A stretch of 64,000 bases of DNA from Bordetella genomosp. 4 (GTDB taxonomy: Bacteria; Pseudomonadota; Gammaproteobacteria; Burkholderiales; Burkholderiaceae_B): positions 186,001-250,000 of the forward strand of contig NZ_NEVQ01000008.1 in assembly GCF_002261185.1 (NCBI RefSeq), written 5' to 3'. Shown piece after piece: positions 33,704-42,246 of the stretch. Every line of letters starts with the position of its first letter. Positions within the stretch are counted from its first letter, which is position 1. The translations under genes and the position numbers were made by a program. The notes beneath the pieces are model-generated. The model saw only the letters and a list, made by a program, of their open reading frames with translations. It was not told the origin of the DNA and did no database searches.

Positions 33704-34660
33704 ATGAAATTCCGTCACGTGATTCTCGGTTGCTCCTGCCTGATGATGGGTGTTGCTGCCAACGCCGAGAGCGTCACCTATCCCACGCGATCCATATCAA
33801 TGTCAGTCCCCTACGGCACAGGCGGATCGACAGACGGCGTAGCGCGCAAATTCGCCCAACTGCTGGAAGCCGAGTTGGGGCAGCCCATCATTGTCCTCAA
33901 TCAGCCCGGGGCGTCCGGCACACTGCAATTGAGCAATCTATCTCGTGCCAAACCCGATGGATACACAATCGGATTCTATTCATACAGCACCGCCACTTTT
34001 ACGTCGCAACTATTGAAAGTCCCCTATACAAAGGACGATTTCGAGTTACTGGGTGGTGTAGCGGAATTCAGCTACGGTATCGTCGCCGCGCCAGACTCGC
34101 CGATCAACAACATCCAGGATCTGGTGCAACAGGCGAAAGCGGGCAAAGGCGTTTTCTATGGTGTGACGGGTGCGCCTAATAATTTTCCTTTCCTGCAGCT
34201 GCAGAAAGTCACCGGCGGTCAATTTGACCAAGTGACGTACAAGTCCTCGGCGGAGTCCATCAATGCCGTTCTAGGAAAATACGTAGACGTCGCGCTGCAA
34301 GGACCCTCGGAATACAACGAACTCGTCAAGGCAGGAAAGCTGAAAGTCATCGCCTCTGCGAGCAATTACCGGTTGCCGTGGTTTCCGGATACGCCCACCA
34401 TCAAAGAGCAGGGTTTTGATTTCGGCATCACAGGAATCATCGGCGTTGCTGCACCCAAGGGAATTCCCGAGGAGGCGCGGGCAAAGCTCGAAGCGGCCAT
34501 CCACAAAGTCGTCTCCAGCAGCGAGTATGGGCAATACCTGGTGGAGCGATTCGGAATCAAAAGCTATCCCGCCGCTGCCGCCGAGTTTTCAAAATATATA
34601 GACGACGGGTTTCCCATCATGAAAGCCATGATTCAGACCTACGATATTCAGGGCCTATGA
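33704..34660 (+). CDS. Bug-family periplasmic solute receptor, orphan
   Basis: A 318-residue receptor with a signal peptide ending AANAES and the mature start YPTRSISMSVPYGTGGSTDG, where Bug proteins usually have VPFAAGG. It has PDGYTIGFYSYSTATF and FYGVTGAPNNFPFLQLQ in the ligand-binding positions. These deviate from the other three Bug proteins of the window, suggesting a different ligand. It has no neighbouring enzyme or transporter gene, and the next gene belongs to an iron system. The function beyond ligand capture is unknown. Confidence 0.9.
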   Translation: MKFRHVILGCSCLMMGVAANAESVTYPTRSISMSVPYGTGGSTDGVARKFAQLLEAELGQPIIVLNQPGASGTLQLSNLSRAKPDGYTIGFYSYSTATFTSQLLKVPYTKDDFELLGGVAEFSYGIVAAPDSPINNIQDLVQQAKAGKGVFYGVTGAPNNFPFLQLQKVTGGQFDQVTYKSSAESINAVLGKYVDVALQGPSEYNELVKAGKLKVIASASNYRLPWFPDTPTIKEQGFDFGITGIIGVAAPKGIPEEARAKLEAAIHKVVSSSEYGQYLVERFGIKSYPAAAAEFSKYIDDGFPIMKAMIQTYDIQGL

Positions 34661-34696
34661 CGAAGTGTCTGCCCGGCACTGCTCAAAGCATTGTAT

Positions 34697-34715
34697 AGTA
34701 ATGATTCTCATTTAT
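34697..34715. promoter_or_regulatory. Fur box upstream of the second AraC regulator
   Basis: AGTAATGATTCTCATTTAT matches 12 of 19 positions of the Fur consensus, including the TAATGAT and TCATT cores. It lies about 70-145 bp before the candidate start codons of the regulator. Confidence 0.72.
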
Positions 34716-34841
34716 TTGTTGGTTGAGTAAACCCGGCTATCCGGGAGGGATTCATTACTACAGTTGCCGGCATGCCAACTGCCAATGACACATCGCGTGG
34801 TTCGTTGGCAGTGCGTGCGCTTGAGAATTGCCTTAGAGGCC

Positions 34842-35771
34842 ATGACACCCATGCTGACCGCCCGTGAACGCACTAGCGACGAATTACGACACTTTCGCGT
34901 CATACGGCCAGGGTTGTCGCTGCATTTTGGCACCGAGGTCCAATGTGAAGCGTCAATAGGGCATGCGGTCGTTCACGACAACATCCGGATTGTGCTGTTG
35001 CTGGAAGGCGTCATCGATGTTTCTTATGGCCGTAGTCAGATCCAGCTGCTTACACCGCATCAGCCGGACCGCAGCCAACGTGGCCAGAAGCAGGATGCGG
35101 CCATCGTCACGATACGGGAGCCGGAAGAGTGTCGGCGGGTCGTGCGCCAAGGCGACAGCTCGCGGCGCATCAGCATCGGTCTTAGCAAGCAGTGGCTCGA
35201 GGAGTCTCTATGCGAGGGCATAGGTGACGAGGCGGTATACCCGTTAGGGGATCATCTGGACACACGTATCTGGCACGTCTCTCCTCGAGCACGGATGCTT
35301 GCCGAGCAGATGTTCCATCCGCCTTCTGTGCCGCACCACATTGCTGGCATGTATCTAGAGAGCCGGGCACTCGAACTCATTATCGAAGCCCTTTCGCTCA
35401 CTAGCTCGACCCCGGTACGCGCGCCATCTGCCGACACGATGCGGCCAAAGACATTTCAACGGATGCGCGATCTCAAGGCCTGGCTGTGCGAGAACAGTTC
35501 AGCCTCATTGAGCATCGATCAGATTGCCCGGCATATGAATACGACCGCTACGACACTGCAGCGCCATTTTCGGATGGCGTACGGACAGACCGTGTTCGAG
35601 TTTCTGCAATGTCAACGTTTGAGGCAGGCTCGTCAAGCGCTCGAATGCGAAGATTCAAGCGTAGAACAGGCCGCGACGCTGGCCGGCTATACCAATGCGG
35701 CAAGTTTCGCCACAGCTTTTAAACGGCAATTCGGTTTGACGCCCACGCAAGTACGTCCGGGGCGCCGTTAG
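34842..35771 (+). CDS. AraC-family regulator of the second siderophore system (PchR type)
   Basis: A 309-residue regulator (longer if the TTG at 34764 or ATG at 34785 is used; the start is unresolved). The N-terminal ligand domain includes ASIGHAVVHDNIRIVLLLEGVIDVSYG. The C-terminal AraC domain has LSIDQIARHMNTTATTLQRHF and SVEQAATLAGYTNAASFATAFKRQFG. It is similar in layout to the other AraC protein of the window. A Fur box upstream and the siderophore receptor 159 bp downstream suggest iron-repressed expression and activation of the receptor and transport operon by the ferric siderophore. GCAGATT repeats at 35819 and 35871 could be its sites. Confidence 0.86.
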   Translation: MTPMLTARERTSDELRHFRVIRPGLSLHFGTEVQCEASIGHAVVHDNIRIVLLLEGVIDVSYGRSQIQLLTPHQPDRSQRGQKQDAAIVTIREPEECRRVVRQGDSSRRISIGLSKQWLEESLCEGIGDEAVYPLGDHLDTRIWHVSPRARMLAEQMFHPPSVPHHIAGMYLESRALELIIEALSLTSSTPVRAPSADTMRPKTFQRMRDLKAWLCENSSASLSIDQIARHMNTTATTLQRHFRMAYGQTVFEFLQCQRLRQARQALECEDSSVEQAATLAGYTNAASFATAFKRQFGLTPTQVRPGRR

Positions 35772-35889
35772 CCTGTTTGCTGATCCTGGGCGATCGATCA
35801 TCTCTTAGAAGGGAAGCCGCAGATTGCCGTTTTGACGAAGATTTGCGCTGTCTTCACGAAGGCGCATCCGGCAGATTACTGGAAAAATT

Positions 35890-35900
35890 GAAAATGAGAA
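35890..35900. promoter_or_regulatory. Possible Fur half-site before the siderophore receptor operon
   Basis: GAAAATGAGAA matches 9 of 11 positions of the left half of the Fur consensus, 31 bp before the receptor start. The right half is poorly conserved, so this is tentative. Confidence 0.35.
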
Positions 35901-35930
35901 CACGTCCCATTAACAAATAAAGCCTTTCCC

Positions 35931-38207
35931 GTGAAGATATCTCCCTCAGCGCCTCCGTCGACCGGTCCTACCGCTTCTGCAGCCCCTTCGGGTTCAGCCA
36001 AAATCGTCAGGCCAGACCCTTATCGCCTCGCTCGCATGGTGCCCAGCGCGCTGCTGTTCATCATGCTGGGCAATGCCTGGGCGCAATCCGCCACCGCTCC
36101 CACGGACTCAGACGTTGCGACGATGGACGCCGTCACGGTAAACGCTTACCGGGCAGCGGAAACCATCGGCGGTTCGACCAAGACCGACACGGCGTTGCTT
36201 GAGGTGCCGCAATCGGTGTCGGTCATCGAGCGTGAGGAAATGGACGCGCGGGGCGTAAGCAACCTGAACGAAGCTACCCGCTATACGGCAGGAGTATTGC
36301 CTGAAAGCCAGGGTATCGATAACCGTGTCGATGACCTGTACATTCGCGGTTTTGATGCAGGCAGCTTCGGCACCAATGTGATGCTCGACGGGCTGCGAGC
36401 ACCATCGGACAGCAACCTGAGCTGGAATCGTACTTCCTTCAATACCTGGAATATGGAACGCGTGGAGGTGCTGAAGGGCCCGTCCAGCGTTTTATACGGG
36501 CAGCTTGCGCCTGGCGGCATAGTCAATCAGGTCAGTAAGATTCCAACACTGGGTCAGGAACAAGTCGTGCGATTGCAAGTGGATGGACACGGCCGACCCC
36601 AGGCCTCGTTTGATGTGGGCGGTGCTAACGACAATGAAAATCTGCTGTGGCGGCTCGTTGGGCTCTATGGCAATGGTGACAAGCAGATCAAGCATACCGA
36701 CCATGAGCAGTGGTTTATCGCACCCAGCGCCACGCTGCAGTTCAATGACAATCGATCGCGCTTGACGCTGTTGGGTATGTTTCAGCGCGATCGGGGCGGC
36801 AGCACGTTTCAATTTCTACCATACGAGGGGACGGTGGTCCCGGCGGCTGACGGTTATATAGATCATGACACTTTCCTGGGCGAGCCGAACTGGAACGTGT
36901 ACAACCGCGATATCTGGACGGCCGGCTGGCAGTTCGAGCATCAATTCAACGATAACTGGAAGTTCAACCAGAACGCCCGCTACACGCATGTCGATTCGTT
37001 GTATCGCGCCACAGTGGGCAACGGCGTGCGCGGTGCGCCGCTCACTCAGCTCAACACGCTGACCGATGGACACATCCTCAATCGGCGCGCCGTACAGGGC
37101 GAAGGCGATTCAGATGCGCAGACCATCGATAGCCGGATCGAGGGTAAATTCGATACGGGTGCGCTGGCACACACTGTGCTGGTCGGCTTCGACTGGCAGA
37201 AAACCAACTGGACTTTCCTGCGCCAGGCGGCACAGGTGTCGCCGACTGCCATCGCGATCGACGTCTACGATCCGGTCTACACCTACTACGATTTTGAGCC
37301 GACTCTGGCCAGCCAGATGTCCACGCGAGAAACCGATGAACAGTTTGGCCTTTATCTGCAGGACCAGATCGCTGTGGGAAAGTGGCGTTTTACGTTGGGC
37401 GGCCGTCAGGACTGGACCCGCATCGACACTCTCGATCGTCTGACCGATACCCGGACTATTACCAAGGACAGCGCGTTTACGGGACGGGCGGGGGTGACCT
37501 ACCTGTTCGACAATGGGCTGGCGCCATATCTCAGCTACGCCGAATCGTTCCAACCGACGGGCGGCCTCAAGCGCGACGGCAGCAGTTTTAAGCCGGTGAC
37601 CGGCTCGCAGTGGGAGGTGGGCGTAAAGTACGAGCCGCGCAACGTCGACGGCATGATTACGCTCTCGGCCTATGAGCTGAATCAGGAAAACGTGCTGACC
37701 GCCGATCCCGAGAACCAAGGGGACGAGGCGTATCAAGTCCAGACTGGAAAGGTGCGCGTACGCGGTGTCGAACTGGAAGGCCGCATCACGCCTTTGCGCG
37801 GTCTGAGCGTCATCGGGGCGGTCACACGCATGAGCTCCAAGGTCGTGCGCAACAACGACGGCTACACCGGCAATCGTATGGTGCGCGTGCCGGATTGGAT
37901 GGGCTCGCTATGGCTGGACTACACCATTCAAAGTGGCCCATTGCGTGGCCTGGGCATGGGGGCGGGCGTGCGCTACGTGGACGAGACCTATGGCGATCTA
38001 GCCAATAACCTGCGTATCCCGTCCTATACCTTGTTCGACGCGGCGTTGCGCTATGACGTGGGCAAGATCGGGGACATGCATCTGGACCTCGCACTCAATG
38101 CCAGCAATCTGGCTGACAAACGCTACGTGGCTACTTGCACGGCGGCGACCTCGTGCTACTACGGTACGGGCCGTAGTGTGATGGCTACCGCCAGACTGAG
38201 TTGGTAG
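35931..38207 (+). CDS. TonB-dependent siderophore receptor (FhuA/FoxA/FepA-like group)
   Basis: A 758-residue outer-membrane receptor. After an unusually long N-terminal region, a hydrophobic stretch SALLFIMLGNAWAQS serves as signal peptide. The TonB box is near MDAVTVNAY. The plug domain has LLEVPQSVSVIEREEMD, DDLYIRGFDAGSFGTNVMLDGL and MERVEVLKGPSSVLYGQLAPGGIVN, typical of the 'TonB-dependent siderophore receptor' family that includes hydroxamate receptors. The C-terminal YYGTGRSVMATARLSW ends in Trp. The start is GTG 35931; an internal ATG at 36036 would leave a short signal peptide lacking basic residues. It is first in an operon with a FepBDGC-like importer. Confidence 0.9.
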   Translation: MKISPSAPPSTGPTASAAPSGSAKIVRPDPYRLARMVPSALLFIMLGNAWAQSATAPTDSDVATMDAVTVNAYRAAETIGGSTKTDTALLEVPQSVSVIEREEMDARGVSNLNEATRYTAGVLPESQGIDNRVDDLYIRGFDAGSFGTNVMLDGLRAPSDSNLSWNRTSFNTWNMERVEVLKGPSSVLYGQLAPGGIVNQVSKIPTLGQEQVVRLQVDGHGRPQASFDVGGANDNENLLWRLVGLYGNGDKQIKHTDHEQWFIAPSATLQFNDNRSRLTLLGMFQRDRGGSTFQFLPYEGTVVPAADGYIDHDTFLGEPNWNVYNRDIWTAGWQFEHQFNDNWKFNQNARYTHVDSLYRATVGNGVRGAPLTQLNTLTDGHILNRRAVQGEGDSDAQTIDSRIEGKFDTGALAHTVLVGFDWQKTNWTFLRQAAQVSPTAIAIDVYDPVYTYYDFEPTLASQMSTRETDEQFGLYLQDQIAVGKWRFTLGGRQDWTRIDTLDRLTDTRTITKDSAFTGRAGVTYLFDNGLAPYLSYAESFQPTGGLKRDGSSFKPVTGSQWEVGVKYEPRNVDGMITLSAYELNQENVLTADPENQGDEAYQVQTGKVRVRGVELEGRITPLRGLSVIGAVTRMSSKVVRNNDGYTGNRMVRVPDWMGSLWLDYTIQSGPLRGLGMGAGVRYVDETYGDLANNLRIPSYTLFDAALRYDVGKIGDMHLDLALNASNLADKRYVATCTAATSCYYGTGRSVMATARLSW

Positions 38208-38214
38208 GGTGCGC

Positions 38215-39186
38215 ATGAAGTCTGGTACTACGTCTGCACGGCGTCGCATGTTGTTGTCAATGGTATGGCTCGGCATGGTTGTCCTCGAGCCGGTGAGCTT
38301 TGCTGGTGACGCCCTTGGGGCCGCAGAGGATTGGCCACGCCGGTTTCACAATGCCGATCACACCGTCACTGAACTGCCGGCACCGCCCAGGCGCATCCTA
38401 TCTACCTCTGTCACCGTGACAGGTACCTTGCTGGCAATCGACGCGCCCTTAGTGGCCAGTGCCTCGGCTGCCAACGGCAAATTCTTTGCGCAGTGGGCTG
38501 ATGTGGCCGAACAGCGCAGTGTGGAAAATCTTTGGCCCGCTGGCGGTACAGATCTGGAGGCGGTATATGCTGTTGCACCCGATTTGATCGTCGTGTCAGC
38601 TACCGGTGCAGATTCTGCGCGCGAGCACCTTGCGCGCTTGCGCGCAGTCGCGCCCACTATTGTGGTGGACTATGGGCGGCAGAGCTGGCAGGGCTTGGCG
38701 AACGAGTTGGCGCAGGCCATGGGCCTGGAGGCGCAGGCTGCTCAGCGCATTGCAGAATTCGATCGCCATGTGGCTCAGGCTCGCGACAGATTGGCGTTGC
38801 CTGAAGGGCAGGTGAACGTCATCAGCTATAACGGTCCGGGCACCAGCAATCCCATCGCTACCCGCGACGGTGTGCATGGTCAGTTGCTCGCTTCGTTGGG
38901 CTTCGATGTTGAACGGCCGGACCCGAGTTGGCACAGTACATCCGATACGGCGAGCGACTTTGTCTGGGCGCAGTACGAGTTTTTACCTCAGCTCAAGGCA
39001 TCCACGACATTTTTGCTCCGCGCCGACGATCGTAGAACGGCCGCGATGCTCAACGATCCTGTTCTCGCCAATTTGCCTTCGGTGCGTTCGCGGCAGGTCT
39101 ATGCGCTGGGCCTTCATGCGTTCCGGGTCGACTATTACAGCGCCAGCGAATTGATCGATCACATCGTACGTCTGTTTGGCCGTTGA
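38215..39186 (+). CDS. Iron-siderophore ABC transporter, periplasmic binding protein (FepB-like)
   Basis: A 323-residue class III solute-binding protein that would carry the ferric siderophore across the periplasm. The signal peptide has the RRRMLLSMVWLGMVVL core. The mature protein has PPRRILSTSVTVTGTLLAI and LEAVYAVAPDLIVVSATGAD in the first lobe, and RSRQVYALGLHAFRVDYYSASELIDHI at the C-terminus, a FepB-like pattern. ATG 38215 is 7 bp after the receptor stop and has GGTAGGG upstream; a GTG at 38209 is in frame. It is co-transcribed with the receptor and permeases. Confidence 0.88.
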   Translation: MKSGTTSARRRMLLSMVWLGMVVLEPVSFAGDALGAAEDWPRRFHNADHTVTELPAPPRRILSTSVTVTGTLLAIDAPLVASASAANGKFFAQWADVAEQRSVENLWPAGGTDLEAVYAVAPDLIVVSATGADSAREHLARLRAVAPTIVVDYGRQSWQGLANELAQAMGLEAQAAQRIAEFDRHVAQARDRLALPEGQVNVISYNGPGTSNPIATRDGVHGQLLASLGFDVERPDPSWHSTSDTASDFVWAQYEFLPQLKASTTFLLRADDRRTAAMLNDPVLANLPSVRSRQVYALGLHAFRVDYYSASELIDHIVRLFGR

Positions 39187-39206
39187 GAGAGGTCGAGGAG
39201 CGAATC

Positions 39207-40265
39207 ATGCAAACTCCAATAAGACTCGCTCCTGGCCTGCCCGCCGTTGCGAATATCCGCAGTGGACGGCAGCGTGCGCGATTGCTCATTCTGTCTGCCG
39301 GACTCGCGGCGCTAGTGTTGCTGAGCGCAGTCAGTCTCATCGTTGGCGCGCAGGAGATTGAACCGCACACAGCTTGGCAAGCTATTTTCTCTTTTGACAG
39401 TTCCAACAACGATCATCTGCTGCTGCGGCATCTGCGGATACCACGCGCCTTGCTCGCTATGGTGATCGGCTGTGCGCTGGGTGCGGGTGGAGTGCTGATG
39501 CAGGCCCTCACGCGCAATCCACTGGCTGACCCAGGACTCCTGGGTGTGAACGCAGGTGCAGCAGTCGCCATCGCTGCTGCTATTGCGGGCTTTGGTGTGA
39601 CTGGCATCAGCGGTCAATTAGGCTTTGGTTTCGTGGGAGCTGCGCTTGCCGGCGTGGCGGTCTATCTGTTTGGTGGCATTCGTCAGGGATTTGATCCACT
39701 GCGCATGGTGTTGGCGGGCGCGGCGTTATCTGCGGTGTTGTTGGCTGCGACGCAGATCATCACCATCAACAGTGATAACGCGGTCTTCGATCAGTTCCGT
39801 CATTGGGCTGTCGGCTCGTTGCAAGGACGTGGCTACGCTGTGCTGGGGCCGGTTGCTGTAGCGACGGCGGGTGGTCTGGTGCTCGCTTTCGCGACGGCGC
39901 GGGGACTGGACGCGGTGGCGCTGGGCGCGGAGTTGGGTATGGTTTTGGGTGCACGTCCTGCAATCGTGTGGTTGAGCTGTGCCACAGCCGTTGTGCTGTT
40001 GGCCGGGGCGGCTACGGCCGCTGCGGGGCCCATCACCTTCGTTGGATTGATTGCGCCCCATTTGGCTCGCCATGCCGGAGGACCGGACCATCGGTGGCAG
40101 TTGTGTTTTTCGATGCTGATTTCAGCGATGCTCGTTCTCGCTGCCGATGTGTTGGGGCGTGTGATTGCGCGGCCCGACGAGATTTCTGTGGGCATCCTGT
40201 CGGCACTCATTGGTGGCCCGGTGTTCGTGGCGTTGGTCAGACGGCGCATGCTGGAGGTTTCATGA
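39207..40265 (+). CDS. Iron-siderophore ABC transporter permease (FepD-like)
   Basis: A 352-residue inner-membrane permease of the FecCD family with about ten helices. Signature parts are LRIPRALLAMVIGCALGAGG, MQALTRNPLADPGLLGVNAG and GPITFVGLIAPHLARHAGG (the coupling helix region). GAGGAG lies well placed before ATG 39207; a TTG at 39183 overlapping the upstream gene is less likely. Its stop overlaps the next permease start (ATGA). Confidence 0.93.
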   Translation: MQTPIRLAPGLPAVANIRSGRQRARLLILSAGLAALVLLSAVSLIVGAQEIEPHTAWQAIFSFDSSNNDHLLLRHLRIPRALLAMVIGCALGAGGVLMQALTRNPLADPGLLGVNAGAAVAIAAAIAGFGVTGISGQLGFGFVGAALAGVAVYLFGGIRQGFDPLRMVLAGAALSAVLLAATQIITINSDNAVFDQFRHWAVGSLQGRGYAVLGPVAVATAGGLVLAFATARGLDAVALGAELGMVLGARPAIVWLSCATAVVLLAGAATAAAGPITFVGLIAPHLARHAGGPDHRWQLCFSMLISAMLVLAADVLGRVIARPDEISVGILSALIGGPVFVALVRRRMLEVS

Positions 40266-41338
40266 CGAGGACGCCGCATCACCTCACTACACAGCGTGCC
40301 TGGCGTGTGCAGGACTACAGCGTTCTCATTCAGCCCCGGATGTTGGTCGTCCTGCTGGTTCTGCTGGCCGTGCTGCTGATCCTGGTTGCAGCTGCGCTGA
40401 GCGTTGGGCGGACTGGCATGAGCCTGCCGCGACTGCTGCAGGTGCTTTTCGAACCACAGGTGGCTCGTGCAGGTGAACAGATGGTTCTGGACGTCCGCCT
40501 GCCTCGAGTGCTGACGGCTTGTTTTGTGGGTGTAGCGCTGGGAGTCTCCGGGGCAGTGTTCCAGTCCATCACGCGCAACCCTTTGGGCTCGCCTGACGTC
40601 ATCGGTTTCACGACCGGGGCGGCCACGGGCGCGCTGCTACAGATTGTGCTCTACGGTCAGTCTGCGCTGGGTGTGGCGATGGGAGCCATGATGGGCGGAT
40701 TGGTCGCGGCTATGGTCGTCTATCTGCTGTCGCTCAGAAATGGAAAGGCCGGTGGACGCAGACTGGTGCTGGTGGGCATCGGGGTCGGCGCCGTTCTGCA
40801 CGCACTCAATGGACTGATGCTGGTCAAGGGTGAGCTGGACAATGCCGTGATGGCGAATCTGTGGTTGGCCGGCACGCTCAATGCGCGCAGTTGGTCCCAT
40901 GCCTGGCTCGCCATCTCAGGCGTAGTTCTGTTCGTGCCGTTCGTGCTGCTGTCGGCGCGCCGGTTGGCGATGATGGAGATGGGCGACGAGGTCGCCAGTC
41001 AGCTTGGTATACCGGTGGAACGTGTGCGCTTGGCCATGGTGTTCTGCGCGGTCATGCTCGCTGCACTCGCTACTGGGGCGGCTGGTCCCGTGGCTTTTAT
41101 TGCGTTGGCAGCGCCCCAGCTTGCCCGTCGCCTGGGCCGGGCACGGGGCCTGCCGGTCGCGGGGGCGGCCCTGATGGGAGCCTGTTTGCTGGTCGGCGCG
41201 GATCTGCTCAGTCAATGGCAACCTTTGCGTCTGAACCTGCCCGTGGGCAAGGTGACGGGGATGCTAGGGGGGCTTTATCTCATCTGGTTACTCGCGGCTT
41301 CGTCCCGCCGTGGCCGTTTTTCAGGAAGCCAGACATGA
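40262..41338 (+). CDS. Iron-siderophore ABC transporter permease (FepG-like)
   Basis: A 358-residue partner permease of the FecCD family. LPRVLTACFVGVALGVSGAV and FQSITRNPLGSPDVIGFTTGA mirror the first permease; GPVAFIALAAPQLARRLGR is its coupling segment. The frame runs far upstream through the previous gene, but ATG 40262 overlaps that gene's stop as ATGA and gives the expected N-terminus. Its own stop overlaps the ATPase start in the same way. Confidence 0.93.
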   Translation: MTRTPHHLTTQRAWRVQDYSVLIQPRMLVVLLVLLAVLLILVAAALSVGRTGMSLPRLLQVLFEPQVARAGEQMVLDVRLPRVLTACFVGVALGVSGAVFQSITRNPLGSPDVIGFTTGAATGALLQIVLYGQSALGVAMGAMMGGLVAAMVVYLLSLRNGKAGGRRLVLVGIGVGAVLHALNGLMLVKGELDNAVMANLWLAGTLNARSWSHAWLAISGVVLFVPFVLLSARRLAMMEMGDEVASQLGIPVERVRLAMVFCAVMLAALATGAAGPVAFIALAAPQLARRLGRARGLPVAGAALMGACLLVGADLLSQWQPLRLNLPVGKVTGMLGGLYLIWLLAASSRRGRFSGSQT

Positions 41339-42195
41339 AGCAGCAAGCCATACAGCGTGGCGACGAAGAGATACGGTACGGTGGTCCGGTGCTCGTAGGA
41401 CAGGGATTGAAGCTTTCCTACGATTCCCGGCTTGTCTCCGCAGACTTGGATGTCACGATACCGCGTGGCCGAATCACTGTGATTGTCGGTCCCAACGCGT
41501 GCGGCAAGTCGACACTATTGCGCGCGCTATCGCGGCTGCTGGCGCCGCGTTCCGGCCAGATTGTCCTGGAGGGCAAGGACATTCGACACTACCGCGCCCG
41601 GGAGTTGGCGTGCAAATTGGGGCTGTTACCTCAGTCCTCGGTTGCGCCGGCCGGTATCTGCGTCGCCGATTTGGTCGCTCGCGGCCGTTATCCTCACCAG
41701 ACGCTGTTCCGGCAATGGTCCACGGCGGACGAGGCTGCGGTGTGGCAGGCCATGGCTGATACCCGTGTGACGGAACTGGCGGACCGAGTGGTAGACGAAC
41801 TCTCCGGCGGTCAACGCCAGCGCGTCTGGCTCGCCATGGCGTTGGCCCAGGATACCCCCGTCATGCTGCTGGACGAGCCCACGACTTACCTGGATATTGC
41901 TCACCAGTTTGAGGTGCTCGAGTTATGCAAGCGTCTTAACCGCGAAGGCGGCCGTACGTTGGTCATGGTGTTGCACGATCTCAATCAGGCGGCGCGCTAT
42001 GCCGATCATCTCGTCGCCATGCGAGCCGGCGCGATCCAAGCGGCTGGCTCGCCCGGCGAGGTGCTCACGCCATCCCTGGTCGAGCAACTCTTCGGTATTC
42101 GCTGCCTGGTCGTATCCGATCCGGTGACTGATACACCGATGGTGGTCCCGGTCGCTCACGTCTCGCATGCAGGCGACGCGCCGGCGTGCGTTTGA
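41335..42195 (+). CDS. Iron-siderophore ABC transporter ATP-binding protein (FepC-like)
   Basis: A 286-residue ATPase: Walker A GPNACGKST, Q-loop LGLLPQSSVAPAGI, signature ELSGGQRQRVWLAMALAQ, Walker B VMLLDEPTTYLDIAHQ (the TTYLDI form is typical of siderophore ATPases) and switch His in VLHDLNQAARYADH. Translation is coupled to the FepG-like gene. The C-terminal ~35 residues (VVSDPVTDTPMVVPV...) resemble the FepC tail. The operon continues into a flavin monooxygenase gene 51 bp downstream. Confidence 0.95.
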   Translation: MKQQAIQRGDEEIRYGGPVLVGQGLKLSYDSRLVSADLDVTIPRGRITVIVGPNACGKSTLLRALSRLLAPRSGQIVLEGKDIRHYRARELACKLGLLPQSSVAPAGICVADLVARGRYPHQTLFRQWSTADEAAVWQAMADTRVTELADRVVDELSGGQRQRVWLAMALAQDTPVMLLDEPTTYLDIAHQFEVLELCKRLNREGGRTLVMVLHDLNQAARYADHLVAMRAGAIQAAGSPGEVLTPSLVEQLFGIRCLVVSDPVTDTPMVVPVAHVSHAGDAPACV

Positions 42196-42246
42196 GGCCA
42201 TTGCAGGATTCGCACGCACCTCATCGACAAGAAAGGAATCTCTACT

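Noticed and set aside
39803-40261. Long upstream extension of the FepG-like permease
   Set aside because: It lies wholly inside the FepD-like gene in another frame and is Gly/Cys-rich nonsense; ATG 40262 with an ATGA overlap is the proper start.
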